A DNA stretch of 64,000 bases from Calliopum simillimum (Eukaryota > Arthropoda > Insecta > Diptera > Lauxaniidae): positions 26,837,964 to 26,901,963 of the forward strand of contig OX638370.1 of the NCBI GenBank assembly GCA_951812925.1, in the 5' to 3' direction. A program made the position numbers and the translations under genes. Of the stretch, positions 23,466 to 35,614 are shown in pieces. Under the pieces are notes generated by a model. It was given only the letters and a program-made list of their open reading frames with translations, was not told the origin of the DNA and made no database searches. Each line of letters opens with the position of its first letter. The first letter of the stretch is position 1.

Positions 23466-24660
23466 TTGTACAATTATTTATATTTTTCGATTGTATGAAT
23501 AAAATTCAACACCATTTTTATGGTACATGTTCCATCCAAATACAAAAATTTATTTTTCTGGCTTTACTCGGGCTTTTTGTTAGAAGGCTTAAATATACAT
23601 TTCGAAGATTTTAAAGAATTTAATAAAGATGCGCCTGTGATGGGGTACAATTACGTACTTGCTACTCACCAGTTCGAAAATATTCCTATAAAACTAAAAT
23701 TGTCATCTGATCCATACTTGTCGACAAAAAAAACAAAAAAAAAAAAATGCACTCATCTTCAGTAAATAACTATGTAGTCACGTGTGAAAATTACTCCCCT
23801 GGTGTGAGATAAAATTTATAATTCTTTCCATGTACGCAGTGTATGGCACCGACCTTACTTACACTCATATTTCATGAAAAACATTAGTAGCAAAAAGTTT
23901 GCGCCGCGCACAGCAACCGTGAAAATGTGGAATATGGTGCAAGTATTGAAGGCATGCAATATTTAGCGTGTTTTATTTTTACTGTTCTTCATCTTCAAAT
24001 GTACAGTTATAGATAGAGGAGTAAGACAGAAGAAATGGAAAATTAATGGTTTCTACATAGAGTAAGTAAGATATAAAAATACAATACAAAATTCCGCTAT
24101 AAAGTTTTTCTTTTACCTACCACTCGATGGCAAAACAGCAACAAAAAAAATTTGCTGTTCTGACCAACCCTTGCAAATGACAATGACATCCACTGAGAAA
24201 TTGGTAGAAAAATGACAAACGGATATTAAGCAGAAAGATTTCATATTATTAAATCAAAAATTTAAAGAAATGACTTAATTAAATGAAACCATCTAGCAAA
24301 ATTGTATTAAAATTAAATTAGTTGTTGAATTTTTTCTCAAATAGAACTAGAGACAATAAACATTTTCGAGACTTCTCAATTCTGCTTCTTACAATTTCTT
24401 GATTTTAAATAAATATGAAAGATTTCTTTCCATTAAAAATATTAAGAAAAATCTAAAAATTAGACCATGGCCCATGGGGCATTTGTTGTTATCTTCGTAC
24501 TAAAAAAAGTACTTAAAAAAGTCCTTTTTGCCAAATACCAGATTAACTGCGTACATGCTATTGCCTGATTTATTAGCTTTCCAAAATAGTTCAAAACATA
24601 AAAAGCGGTTAGGAATGATTAAGATGATTTGTTTCTTTTTCTGTACAAAGGTGCTTAGTT
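23466..24660. other. No recognised feature
   Basis: AT-rich. AATAAA at about 23,498 could serve as a distant polyadenylation signal for the cyclophilin gene. The frame at 23,520-23,765 has no known domain. Confidence 0.4.
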
Positions 24661-24661
24661 C

Positions 24662-24955
24662 TCATTTGGTTTGAGCAAAACGACTGGAAGCCTTTGCCTC
24701 AGAGAGTTCTTCTATATAGCTGAAAAACATTTTTATAAGAGTTATGAAATTTATTGTGCGCCAAAAAGCACATTCTGAAAGCGTGATATCCGATAAGGTA
24801 ATTGTTCCTACAATGGTTCTATATGTTTTACGAGTAAGATAGAGAAGGTTGTCTGTTTTATCTTTGGATAAAGTTGGCCAAAAGTTGTTGGCTATTTTAC
24901 TTGTACTAGAGTTCGCCTTGTGGCCGAAATTCGACCATTTCGATTTGACCATAAA
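24662..24955 (-). pseudogene. Possible LINE C-terminal remnant
   Basis: The minus-strand frame carries LLYLTRKTYRTIVGTITLSD and, near its end, YIEELSEAK. These loosely resemble the region after the RNase H domain of some non-LTR retrotransposons, where a TGH-like motif would follow the VG(I/V)LT-type segment. The Cys/His cluster is missing. The resemblance is weak, and it may be chance. Confidence 0.2.
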
Positions 24956-24968
24956 ATAAAGGAAAAAG

Positions 24969-25520
24969 TTTTTATACCCATCCTTGGTCGATAAAACACA
25001 AAAAGCTTTTCCTTAGGGTTCGGGTTATCTGCATCGGTGCAACATCTAAGTGGCATTATCGTACTTTCCATTTAGAGGCGTGTAACTCCTACTAAAGAGC
25101 AAACAGTTTTTGATATCTTTCTATACCAAAATTCATAAAAATTAATCATGCTATCGTGTTATATAGTGCTAACTCTATAGCTATACCAAATTTCACAAAA
25201 ATCGTATGCAATATTTTCGCCGCGAGAGCGTTTTTTCCATCTAGGGGCGCGGCACCGCCCACTGAAAAACATAATGGTCATATGATCGTTCCTTAGTGCT
25301 AACCTTATCTCCATACCATATTTCGTTGAAACCGATGCAGCGGTTTAGCCGTCAGAGCGTTTTTTCCATTTAGGAGCGTGGTACCGCCCACTGAAAAACA
25401 TAATGGTCATATTATCATTCCTTAGTGCTAACTCTATCTCCATACCAAATTTCGTTGAAATCGATGCAGTGGCTTAGCTGTGAGAGCGTTTTTTCCATTT
25501 AGGGACGTGGCACCGTGTGT
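24969..25520. repeat. Dispersed-type repeat with ~129-bp tandem units
   Basis: It starts TTTTTATACCCATCC. Units containing GAAAAACATAATGGTCATAT, ATTTCGTTGAAA and GAGCGTTTTTTCCATTTAGG recur at a period of about 129 bp (25,262 and 25,391, with further partial units on both sides). The layout, a TTTTATACCC start and tandem GCGTGG-C-ACCGCC units, recalls the Helentron-type copies, but the sequence differs and no terminal hairpin was found. Confidence 0.55.
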
Positions 25521-25534
25521 ATTTTTGCATTGTT

Positions 25535-25630
25535 TTTTGTGTTTTTATTGTTGTTTTACTCAAAAACATTGAACAGTAAGCTCCAACCATCAATGTATTT
25601 TCATTGTTGGTAGCTAATAATGTAAATCAT
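25535..25630. repeat. Short dispersed repeat (GAACAGTAAGCTCCA family)
   Basis: Second copy of the repeat at 5088-5180, sharing CAAAAACATTGAACAGTAAG, then CTCCAACCATCAATG and a GGTAGCTAAT near-match. Confidence 0.5.
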
Positions 25631-25869
25631 CATCTGTTCCAAAAGCTAAAAAAATTAAAGCCAAAAACTTTTCTGTTAGTCAGACTCGGACGTCGCACAG
25701 TGGGGTATTAGATACCAAAACACGCTATTAATTCATCCAGACTATTGAGGGTTATAAAAACTTATTTTTTTAGTTAATTATGCATAAAAAAGTAGAAAAC
25801 TTATGCAGTTGTACATTATGTAGTGAAATTTTTTTTTAATAGCAATAAAAAACGGAAATTGAAAATTGT

Positions 25870-26165
25870 CATCAAATTTTTTACGCATTATTCTGAAGTT
25901 TTAAGAATTTCTGTCCTTGATGACCTGAAATTTTGTGAAGAATATTTTTGTAGAACATTTTAACCCATTTTAACCAAGTTTTTGGAAAAAGGGTCAAGAA
26001 GACCCATAAAAACAGGATATAATGGGTTAAGATGCAATAGAAAATTGTTTCTTGTATGATTTTATGATAAACTTATGAAAAACAGTTTTTCCAAGATGTA
26101 GTTTAAAAGTTTTACAGCAGGCCGAAATATCGAAAATAAGTTTTCTTTAGGTTTTTTATCTAAAA
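25870..26165. repeat. Dispersed repeat with TTAACCCATT...AATGGGTTAA hairpin
   Basis: TTTTAACCCATTTTAACC and AACAGGATATAATGGGTTAA frame a short hairpin, followed by TTCTTGTATGATTTTATGA and TGTAGTTTAAAAGTTTTACA. The same order is found at 60,990-61,270 with about 70-75% identity by eye. It is non-coding and of unknown class. Confidence 0.55.
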
Positions 26166-27375
26166 CAACAATATATGAATGATTTTAAATTCGAGATATA
26201 ATGTTTTTATATATCTTGACTCAAGACAAAAAATTTGATATATCGGATGACTCATTCCGAGCGTTTCTTAAATCGTAATAAAATAAAAACTGTACTAAGC
26301 CGAGATTTTGCATAAAACGGCGCTGAGCGACCTCTTAATGACCTTAAAAAATTTTTAAAAACTCAGCGTATTTTATTGACACCCGCTGCAGATTTTTGGT
26401 GGTAATTATCTGTCTTTATGTCTGTATTTAACTTTTTATTTGTTTTTTGCTCCACTTTCATACATATTGGACATGTCAGTTTGCCTTAAAAAAATTAAAA
26501 TTCCTCCCACCCGCTCAAAAACCCGCAACACTTTTTTTCATAAAAAGTAACTTAAATGTCTACTCTTTATTAAAATCAAAACATTTTTGTTTGAGCTCAC
26601 TTTTGGAACGACTATATGTCTATGTATATAGCCAAAATGAACTTAATTTTAAACTAACGAACAAAAAAAAAAAAATTTAAATATAACAAAATACTTTTCC
26701 ACAAAACAAAAACCACTTTTGTATTACAAAAATACCTCAACTAAAAGAGTCCATCAAAATTTAAGAAGTAAAACAAAACAAAAGGAAAAAAAATCATTGC
26801 ATTGTTGGTGGCTGCACTTGCTTCTTGTGATTATAGCGACTGGAGTTCTCTCACAAAGAGTTTAATAATTCCGAAGGAGCAAAACATGGCACAACCAAAT
26901 TTTTAACACTTATTATGAACAGTCTATAGTTAAAGAAAATCATAACAAGATGAAAACCTTGCACAACCTAAAATACTTTAACTCCACTTGAATAATAAAA
27001 AACCCTAATTTTTTAACACATATTTAATATACATAAAACAAAATTTTTTAGCATTAACTCAAAAAAGCTTTAATGTAGTAAGAACCACAATTACCTGAAA
27101 TTAAAGGTTCCATTAAAATTTTTTCCACAAAAAACTTTTTTTAAATAAAAATATACTTTAAAAAAGCCAAAAAATTCAAATTTTTCGCAGCGCGCGAACG
27201 AAAGCAAAAAAGTTGATTTTCAACCGCATATAACTTTTTTACTAGTAATGTTAGGTCAACAATTTTTATTGTTTGTGACGCAGAATTTAATTATCTTTAA
27301 AACGGTATCAAAAAAAACTGGTACTTAAAAAAATTTTTTTTTCAATTAAATGCGTAAAAGCGCATACAATACCCC
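26166..27375. other. No recognised feature
   Basis: Very AT-rich. The frame at 26,447-26,680 has no known domain. Confidence 0.5.
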
Positions 27376-28076
27376 TTTGTGCGTCGGTTTGGTATTGCTC
27401 TCGTTTGGGTTCCAGGCCATAGGGACATCGAGGGCAACGAAAAAGCTGACGAACTTGCTAGGCACGGTTCCTCCCTTAACGTCACCAGTGTGGTGCGGGT
27501 ACATACTCCGCTAGGTATAGTAAAGAAGAGGATCTTCTCATTTTACTTAACCGAGGCGAACACTAATTGGAAAGCATTGAGTACATGTAGGATATCCAGG
27601 TCAATTTGGTCTTCATATAGCAGGTCAAAAACTACTTATTTACTAGCTAATAACCGTATTAATATAGCAAGAATTACCGCAGTTTGCACTGGACACTGGG
27701 CCATCGGCAAGCATGCTGAAAAACTATGCATCCCTTTCAACCCCTTTTGTCGGAGTTGCTTAGTTGCAAACGAGCAACAACCTCTTGAACACTTTCTCTG
27801 TGACTGCCCAGTTCTAGCTAGAGCAAGACTTAAATTACTGGGAAAGCCTTTCTTCAATACACTCAGCAAAATTGCCGACATTGAAATTGGCTCGCTGCTC
27901 AATTACCTTAAAAGGACTAACTGGATATACATATCGTTAGTTAGGTGATTAAAATTTTCACATACACCTATACCAGTTTGTCGAGTCACTTTTGTGGTAT
28001 TAAAATGGCACTTTTAGTGCTGCTTAGGCTTTAGCTTGCATCGCTAAACCGCCACTCTAACCTAATCTAACCATCT
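27376..28076 (+). mobile_element. 5'-truncated LINE: end of RNase H and C-terminal Cys/His region
   Basis: The frame to 27,948 begins inside an RNase H domain: ALVWVPGHRDIEGNEKADEL is the last RNase H motif with its Asp. It continues through a TAVCTGHWAIGKHAEKL segment to a Cys/His cluster, CRSCLVANEQQPLEHFLCDC, then a short tail and a stop. This layout is known from RNase H-bearing non-LTR elements (I/LOA-like clades). About 130 bases of 3' UTR ending CTCTAACCTAATCTAACC follow. There is no proper start codon: the first in-frame start is GTG and the 5' part is missing, so the copy is dead on arrival but not otherwise damaged. Confidence 0.75.
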
Positions 28077-28905
28077 CTTGTGAAGAATTGTAGGTCTGAA
28101 ATTTGGTTATCCCGGATTTCTCTCGACTCTATAATTGAAGGAAATCCAAGTGGCTCAAGTCAAATTTTGTTGCGCTAAGCATGGAAGTGCTTTATTACTA
28201 AATGCGTGATATCACAATTTATTATCTTAATTGAGGGCTTTATTTCCTGCAAAGATGCCAAAAATAAGTATCGAACATTTTTTGTGAAAATGAGTTATGT
28301 AGTCCACGATATTAATCTCGGTGAGATCTACAAACTGTCAAAACCAGATTACTTAGCTCTGGGACTTGTAGTTCCATGGAAGGACAACTTAAAAAACCGG
28401 ATATTGTGAATTTTTTCAAATTATGAAATCGTGCAATGCCCACTATTGCCATCTTTGAACAGATATAAGATTGCTCGGTGAAGATGATTGATTTTTCATC
28501 TACGCTCCCCTAAGGATTACAGAAGAAGACTTAAAGGTGGATGGCAGACCCCGTCTGAATTTTTATGAACATCTAATAAGAATAATCTCCATAATTTTGC
28601 TTTGAAATCATTGCTGCAGAAACAATGCTTGGATTGTCCATGCTGCACTGGGTGCTTTTGAAAAAATTACTTTTGGAGGTATCTTTCGGTGGGGCTTAAT
28701 TCTTGTAAGAAAACAATAAATTGTAGATGGAGACTTTCACAAAAAAGCAGTTTACTGGCTTAATTTGTTTTGTTTGAATGAAATATATTTTAACCTTTTT
28801 ATCACATATTGATGTTTTTGAATTTTTTTCGAACCCCTTTCAAATTTTAAATGTCAATGTTGCTTGCAGCTTTCATTTTATTTCGATCTTTTCTTACTTG
28901 CTGAT
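28077..28905. other. No recognised feature
   Basis: No domain was found in the short frames, including 28,206-28,409. Confidence 0.45.
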
Positions 28906-28907
28906 TC

Positions 28908-30090
28908 GCGACCTTAAAACAACAGGGTTGTAACTGACATTTTTTGTGAAATTGAGTTATATATGGCTTCGTACTAAATAGACCACGCTCTTTCGATTAC
29001 CGCTACCCAAATATTTCTATCTCGTACGGTTTCTGAGATAACTAATGAAATTGAGATGCACAAGGTTCTATCTACACATATTCAAATTAAAATTAATTTC
29101 ACAAAGTTCTAACTGCCAGATAGAACTTTGTGTTTCTGTAAGAGAGCAGAGAAATTAGAAAAAATCATGTAATTTTGTTAAACAAGCTCCGATTTGAGCC
29201 GACATGGCTCATTTTGTTAGTAATTGGACTTAGAAAAAACCAACACTTAAGATTTATGCAGTTTTTGAAAAAAGGTCGAAAAACGGTTTTGGAAAATTGA
29301 AGAAATCGAATCGAAGATAGTCATTTTCGATATAGTTGCCAACGTTAAATCAAAATCTGGCATCAGAGTTGCTATATCTCATATGGTTTCGAAGATATCC
29401 TATCATAATTGTTAAAAAAATGATCAAAAACACGATTTTTGAGCTTGTTTGGAAGACGCACAAAATTGTTTTTCTCTTTTCTATTGAACGAAACATTAAG
29501 TACTATTCTTCTTCTTCAAAATGAGATACAAACTGGCCTCGCGTAATTTTTATTTAAAAAGTTATACTCGATTTAACTGATACATGAAGTATGTCAATTT
29601 TTCGAAAACCGTTTTTCGACAATTTTTCAAAAACTGCATAAATCTTAAGTGTTGATTTTTTCTAAGTCCAATTACTAGCAAAATGAGTCATGTCGGCTCA
29701 AAATCGGGGCTTGTTTAACAAAATTACATGATTTTTTCTAATTTGCCTGCTCTCTTACAGAAACACAAAGTTCTATCTGAAAAAAAAAAAAAATCTTACA
29801 GAAACACAAAGTTCTATCTGGCAGTTAGAACCTTGTTTCCCAATTTCAAGTATCTTATCGTTTAGCAACAAAGTTCTATCGATTTTTTTAAACTTAAATT
29901 CCTTATTAACTAGGCAACGTATTAAAATTATTTTAGTATCAACGAAATCCTCGCGACAATCAAATGATTGTAATATTAATAACATTGTGATTAAAATCAA
30001 TTCATAAGAGTTATACGACACAAAATATTCAACAAAGATTTCTCGAAAGTGATGTGAGTGTAGATAGAACCCTGTTGTTCTAAGGTCGCG
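28908..30090. mobile_element. 1.2-kb inverted-repeat element with GATT flanks
   Basis: The ends CGCGACCTTA(A/G)AACAACAGGGTT at 28,908-28,930 and 30,068-30,090 are 23-bp inverted repeats with one mismatch. GATT stands directly outside both ends, a possible 4-bp target duplication. Inside is a second long pair of arms, about 29,100-29,300 and 29,595-29,840 (for example CTGTAAGAGAGCAG at 29,136 and its complement at 29,747), rich in ACAAAGTTCTATCTG. The centre (29,370-29,580) resembles, with many changes, the inner arm of the palindrome at 12,300-12,450. The right arm carries an extra local duplication at 29,761-29,820. No transposase frame is present. Confidence 0.7.
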
Positions 30091-30094
30091 GATT

Positions 30095-32325
30095 ATTTTA
30101 ATTTTTTTTATATCTTTCGACTAATTGAAATTTTTTTCAGTTTTTTTGGCCTTCGACCTTTTTAACTTATCTCGACTTTTGACACCAGTCTTCGACTAAT
30201 TCAAAATAAAAATTATATATTTCGAAACCTTTGTTGTATAAAGGTTTTACTTACCAGTTCTTTATTTTTGTTAGGATGCGTAATATTGTTTCACGCTTTT
30301 TTGGACAAAAATTTTACTAAAAAAATAACTCAATTTTTTTTACAAAATTTAATTAAATTTGCTTATCTTCCCGCTTCTCTCAAATTTCCAACATTGGCCA
30401 TTATGCTTATAAATATATAAAAGGAATATTTCTTTTTTGTAAATCCATAAGTATGTTGTGAAATTTTTATTCTATGAATTTATAAATAATAAATAAACTT
30501 TTCCACGAAAAATTTTTGTATATAAAAATATTTCGCGCCGCGCGAAATAAGCAACATATTCTTAATGTTTTCATTAAAAGCAACATATTTATCAATTTAT
30601 TTTCTTTATTTTTTGTTTCGAAAAGAAAACAAAAAGAAAAAACATTTTTCCTACAGCATTTTGTATGCTACATTGTTATCAGCACTCTTTCTAGCAAAAA
30701 TTTTAAAATTTAATTTCCCCTTTTATGACAAACGCTCATCTTTTCTTAAAATCCTTGGCTCAGTTCTCTATTGTTCATTCGTTTAAGGAAAATGTGAGCT
30801 TTTTTTGTCTTCGTTTATTAAATTTTAAAGGGACTGTTATGTGGTGATGCACGTTGCTATTAAAAAGGATGAATGGCTGAAAGTACTGGGTTTTTTTTTT
30901 TTTTTGTTTCTTTCCATAAGACTTTTGCACAAAGAAAGAATGAAAAAAATCATATTTGTTAAGGGTGGATTCGAGGATTCTGTCAATTTATATAAGATGA
31001 CTGGATTTGGTCTATACCCCCTATACAGCTGACTGACTGGCTGAATGGCAGCAGCGCCACTGACAGCGTGTTTGGTAACATAAAAATTAACCCTAAGGGT
31101 GCACTTCGTTTGAATACTTAAAATTTTAATTTACATTTTGGATGATTTTTGCGTGTGCTCATTTTTTTTTTTTTTTTTTTTTTTGTGACTTATAAATAGA
31201 AAATATTATATTAATGAAATTTAAGGTAAATTCTAAGTGCAATTTTTGTTCCAAGGTTAAATAAACAATTTCGGGATACGTACAAAATTTTCAAAAAAAA
31301 AAATGTAATAGGTCAAACTTTTTAGATAAGTTGAAAATTTTAAGTGTAGGGAATAAAAGTCTAAAAATATCATGAAGAAAAGTAAAGAAAAAAAAACGTT
31401 AAAAAAATTTTAAATGCTTAAAAGTCAAAGTGAAGATATTGATTTTGACTTGAACTTAGAAATAAAAAATTGCAGAAAAAATGCTAAATTTTGCATTCCC
31501 CACACCCATTTCCTTATTTTTTGAAAGCAGTTGGATTTTTAAAATGTCCAATCCCCTATAAAATACAAATGACCAAGATCAAGTAAAAGTCTTGGTCTGG
31601 CTCATCATTTAAACCTAGACTAAGACTCAAGACATACACAGGCGAGCGAAACTAAGTGCATGTTTGATACATGCCCATAAAACCGTTAATACTAAAGCAA
31701 ATGGTTTGAATTTTTCGGAATTTATTCTCTATTTATTGAGCTATTAGATAATTTTAATTTGAGTGTGGAAATTTATCACGCAAAATTTTTTTGATAAAAA
31801 ACTTCACGAAACTCGATTTTTTCGAATTTTTGACTTTGGAAGAAAATACACTTGTTGTTAAATATTTTTGGTTTTTCAGAAGGGCATTGATTTTTTTTAC
31901 AATTTTAAGATTGATTGGAATATTTTTAGCAAATATATCAATAATTCATTTTGTTATATTTGTCCATTTAGCACAAATCTTGGCCAAGACTACCATAAGG
32001 TTTTTTAGTGTTTTGCCGAAATTTTTTTTGGTAGCGGCTCAAATTTTTCGGTTCGGTTGGTACCTATTAATAGCGTAGAGTATTTTAATATCAAAAAATA
32101 TTGCTAAGGTGACCATATGCTTATGATTATATTGGTTTGTATAAGATTTTTTGCTTGATGGAAATGTGTAATTCGGTTCTGGGGCGTTTCCATATCAACG
32201 ATTTTGAAGAAATTTAGTTTCAGAATGTCGGGGGTCAGCCTTCCTTCTTTTGCATGTAATCCATTTGCATCATAAAAGTAACATGCCATCAAAAGAGCAG
32301 ACCAACATTATTTTCCAATTTTATG
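30095..32325. other. AT-rich spacer with minor repeats
   Basis: It contains poly-T runs (30,889-30,907; 31,163-31,184) and a TTTCGCGCCGCGCGAAAT palindrome at 30,531-30,548. A small GACCAAGAC-family fragment lies at about 31,570-31,625 (AAAGTCTTGGTCTGGCTCAT). The frame at 31,791-32,078 reads like low-complexity hydrophobic translation of AT-rich DNA. I see no gene. Confidence 0.45.
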
Positions 32326-32329
32326 ACTT

Positions 32330-32420
32330 ATTGATAACCAAACTCAATACTCAATACCAAAATGATTATCTCCCAAATTTATATGTAAATAATTTGGGCG
32401 TTATTTCGTTATTTCGTGCT
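32330..32420. repeat. Fragment of the GGGCGTTATTTCG palindrome family
   Basis: AAAATGATTATCTCCCAAAT and TTATATGTAAATAATTTGGG followed by CGTTATTTCG match 51,590-51,640 over about 50 bases with two differences. It sits directly before the degraded LINE. Confidence 0.65.
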
Positions 32421-32422
32421 CA

Positions 32423-33757
32423 GCGCTCTCTAAAGTTATGGAAAGCGTTATAAACTTTCACTTTATGAATTATCTGGAGTGCAACGAATTACTTAATAAT
32501 CGCCAATATGGCTTCCGAGGAGCTCGCTCTACTGGTAACTTAATGGCGTTCGTCATCGAGAGGTGGAATCAATGTGTCCACCTTATGAGTAAAAGTATGG
32601 TTGTTGCTCTAAATACTTCTATAGCTTTTGATCTTGTGTGGCATAGCGCCCTCGTAACAAAAGTAATTGCATATGGCGTCGGGGATTCCTTCGCTCATTG
32701 GATAACGAGCTTTTGTTGTGGCCGTTCTATACGTATTATAGTAGGCGGTTTCACATCTAACGAATACTTCATTAACGCTGGAGTTCCCCAGGATTCAATC
32801 CTATCCTCGTTTCTTTTTCTTGTTTTCATCGACTACCTTCTGTCATCGACTATTAATCCAATCCACTCCTTTGCAGATGACAACAGTATTTATCATTCAT
32901 ATTGCTTCAAAAAGCGCCCAAGCTCTGAGTAGATTGTTAGAAAAAGGTGATATATGTATGACACACTCACAAATGACCTCAAAACAATATCCGAGTGGGG
33001 TCGAGCAAACCGTGTCGAATTCAACGCTAGCAAAACCCAATGCTGATTGTTGTCTCACAGATGAGTGGATTGTCCCCCTCCACCCCTCAATATGGCCGGC
33101 GTAGATATTATGAGATCAGCAACTCTTAACCTTCTGGGCATATCGATTCAAGCTGATCTGAGTTGGACAGATCATATAATCGATGTGTCGAAAGAAGCGG
33201 CTAAGTGTTTGGATTATCTAAAACGGTGTAAGAAATACTTCACAGCTGTTGACCTTCGGACTGTCCATTTTGCCTATATTAGACCTAAGCTAGAGAGCAA
33301 TTTGCACATCTGGGCCGTGGCTCTAAAAATTTCTTTGAGTTCAACGTCTCGTGCGATGAAGTTGATTGGGAATTTTGAACACTGTCGTAACGTTGGGTGT
33401 GTTACCCTTTTTTTATAGATATTTCAATGGGATGTGCTCTAGGGAAATTTATGGGTTGGTTCCATCAGTTCGTATATTCTCTCGCAGCACTCGGGCGTCT
33501 CATCAGTCCCACCCCTTTTGTGTTGCAACAGTTTGTAGTAGAACATAGCACTATCGGGAAAATTTGTTCTTTGGTTGCACGATTAAGTTTTTGAATAATC
33601 TCCCTGCGAGCGTTTTTCCCGACACATGTGATATCGGTAGATGTAAGAAAAATGTTCATCGACACTATTACTCTTTTCCCACATACCTCTAACCTGTTTC
33701 CTTTTCTACAAATCAACACTCCCCTGAGCGTTGGTTTAAATTATAAAAAAAAAAATA
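32423..33757 (+). pseudogene. Degenerate non-LTR retrotransposon reverse transcriptase
   Basis: From about 32,423 a reverse transcriptase of the jockey/CR1-like type can be followed. LLNNRQYGFRGARSTGNLMA and VVALNTSIAFDLVWH are visible, though the catalytic Asp of the usual ALD-SKAFD motif now reads Asn. Then come INAGVPQDSILSS and HSFADDNSIYHS with the paired Asp. After a stop near 32,930, more pieces follow in other frames: EWGRANRVEFNAS, ADLSWTDHIIDVSKEAAKCL, YLKRCKKYF and IRPKLESNLHIWA, then HCRNVGCVTLFL continuing as FYRYFNGMCSREI. A TTAAATTATAAAAAA tail ends it near 33,757. Several stops and at least three frameshifts make it inactive. The endonuclease part is missing. Confidence 0.8.
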
Positions 33758-34870
33758 GAGAACAAACTGATTTTGTGTATTACATTTTAGAGAAAACTTT
33801 TTATGATAAACTTTTAGATACATGCCCAGCAGAAAATAAAACGACCACCTTCAGAAGTGGAGTAATCGTTGGATGTTCCGAAAAGTAGTGAAAAAACGAA
33901 CTACTCCTTTTCGGATTGATTAAGAAGCTCCAAAACGATGTACACCATGTTTTCGTTTGATTTCGGGCTTATTTCAGTAACCGACTGCGCTCGTGTTTTT
34001 ATTTTCATTTCATAATTTTTCCAATCGAAGGTATAATAAGATATTCTGTTTAGATTGCGCCTTCCAATCGAAGGAATGATTCGAACAACGAAAGGAATGT
34101 ACCAAACAGCAATGTTTGTATGATCGAACTTTCTGCAGGTTAATTCTTTAAGTTTCCAAAATAGTACCTGGTTTTTTAGGTTTATAAGGATTTCGTAAAG
34201 TTCTGGACCTTTAAAAATGATATTTAAATTTATCTTACTTTTTCGTTAACATGCCCATGTATATTTTTTTTTGGAATTCTCGTTAAATTTCCTTTAATTC
34301 GGTAGTACATTTGTCGGATAAATTTTTAGATTTGAAGTCAGAAAAAAATATTTTTCAAGAAGAATCAGTTTGAATGCACAATATTGTACCAAAACTTCTC
34401 ACAATCTACTTTGAACTTTTTACCAAAATCCTGATTAACTCATGCAACTATTTGCCTCAAAGTTCAAATACATTTTTTTGTTTATCGTAAATGACTTTGC
34501 CACACTTAAATTCAAATTTGAGTTGAAAACATTTCAGCTAAATTCAGTTTTATTTAAAAAAAATTCAAAAAACTTTGGCATTGTGGGTGTGGTGACTTTT
34601 TGCGTTGCATCCAACCACTCTAGAATATTTAATGAAAAAACCAACTTAAGCAACAACTTGAAGAAAAATATAAACAAAATTTTCCCACTCAAACGTAAAA
34701 CTTCCTGCATAACGCAAAAACTTTACAAGTGGCACTCGAAAACATCAACAGTATAAGAAAACGGGTAAAATTAATCCCTGCAGCAACAACACTTAGTACC
34801 TACTACCTACCTTTTTTTCATTACTATGCTACTTAGCCATAATTTTTTTGCTACTTTATTTTATAATCAC
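33758..34870. other. No recognised feature
   Basis: AT-rich. TTCCAATCGAAGG occurs twice (about 34,018 and 34,064). The + frame at 34,442-34,756 has no known domain. Confidence 0.45.
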
Positions 34871-34879
34871 AAATTCTTT

Positions 34880-35485
34880 TTTGGTATTCTCTTTCTTTGC
34901 ATGTAAACGGAAAAAAACCAAAACAGCTGATTTGAAGGGAAAAAGGCCAAAAACCAATTGATGAAAACAGAGCAAAATAATATTCAAAAATAAAACAGAA
35001 AAAAAAGCGCAGCGCAACACTTCAACGTCGTCATCCGTATCTCAAGTGTCAGAAATCAAGAAATTCGTGCTAAAACGCAGTAGAAAAATATTACAAAAAA
35101 ACGTGTATCTTCGCGATTAAATATAGCGGAAATTGTTTGCTCAGATTACAAGCGATTATTTGGAAAAGTTTGCCAGCCAGTGTTGTTAACGAATTGCAGC
35201 ACATAGTAAACCAAAAAAAAAAAGAGGAGCTAAATTTTCCTCAATTCTTGTCAAACGTCAAATTTGTTAACGCGTGTCGCGTCTTTTTCGTCGTAGTCGT
35301 CGTCGCGTTGTCCTCGCTTTGCTCCTCTAAAGCAAAGCACAAAACTCTTACGCTCTAAAGCAGCGCTTGTTAAAGTTCGTTAGATTTTCTTCTCTGAAAC
35401 ACGCGCGCGTTTTTAACGCGTCTAAATCGCCAAAATAATTCATCAACAAACAATAACCGACATTAATTTCGCAACGGCGACCACC
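34880..35485 (+). promoter_or_regulatory. Probable promoter and 5' UTR of the gene starting at 35,486
   Basis: Low-repeat, GC-richer DNA leads to the first coding exon, with GCGCAGCGCAACACTTCAAC, CGTCGTCATCCG, ACACGCGCGCGTTTTTAACG and a UTR-like, A-rich stretch. There is no obvious TATA box. The transcription start cannot be fixed from sequence alone. The short frame at 35,137-35,358 lies inside this untranslated region and is not convincing. Confidence 0.5.
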
Positions 35486-35614
35486 ATGGCTTATAATGGA
35501 GCCAGCAATGGGAGCGGTGGCGGAGGCGGCGGTGTTTCCGATGGGCCGCAAAATAAAAAAATACGCACCGGTGTCCAGCAGCCAGGTGAAGCTGATACGC
35601 ACATGCATGCAAGG
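35486..35614 (+). CDS. First coding exon of an unidentified gene (43 codons, ends at a GTAAGT donor)
   Basis: GACCACCATGG gives an excellent start context. The 43 codons read MAYNGASNGS, a Gly run, VSDGPQNKKIRTGVQQPGEA and DTHMHAR, and end in phase 0 at AAGG|GTAAGT (donor at 35,615). A Gly/Ser-rich opening followed by a short basic patch (NKKIR) is typical of disordered N-termini, for example in RNA-binding proteins such as the hnRNP L/smooth group. That is only a guess from style; there is no domain in this exon. No further exon could be recognised to its right, so the following intron would be more than 28 kb. The upstream sequence is UTR-like. Confidence 0.65.
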
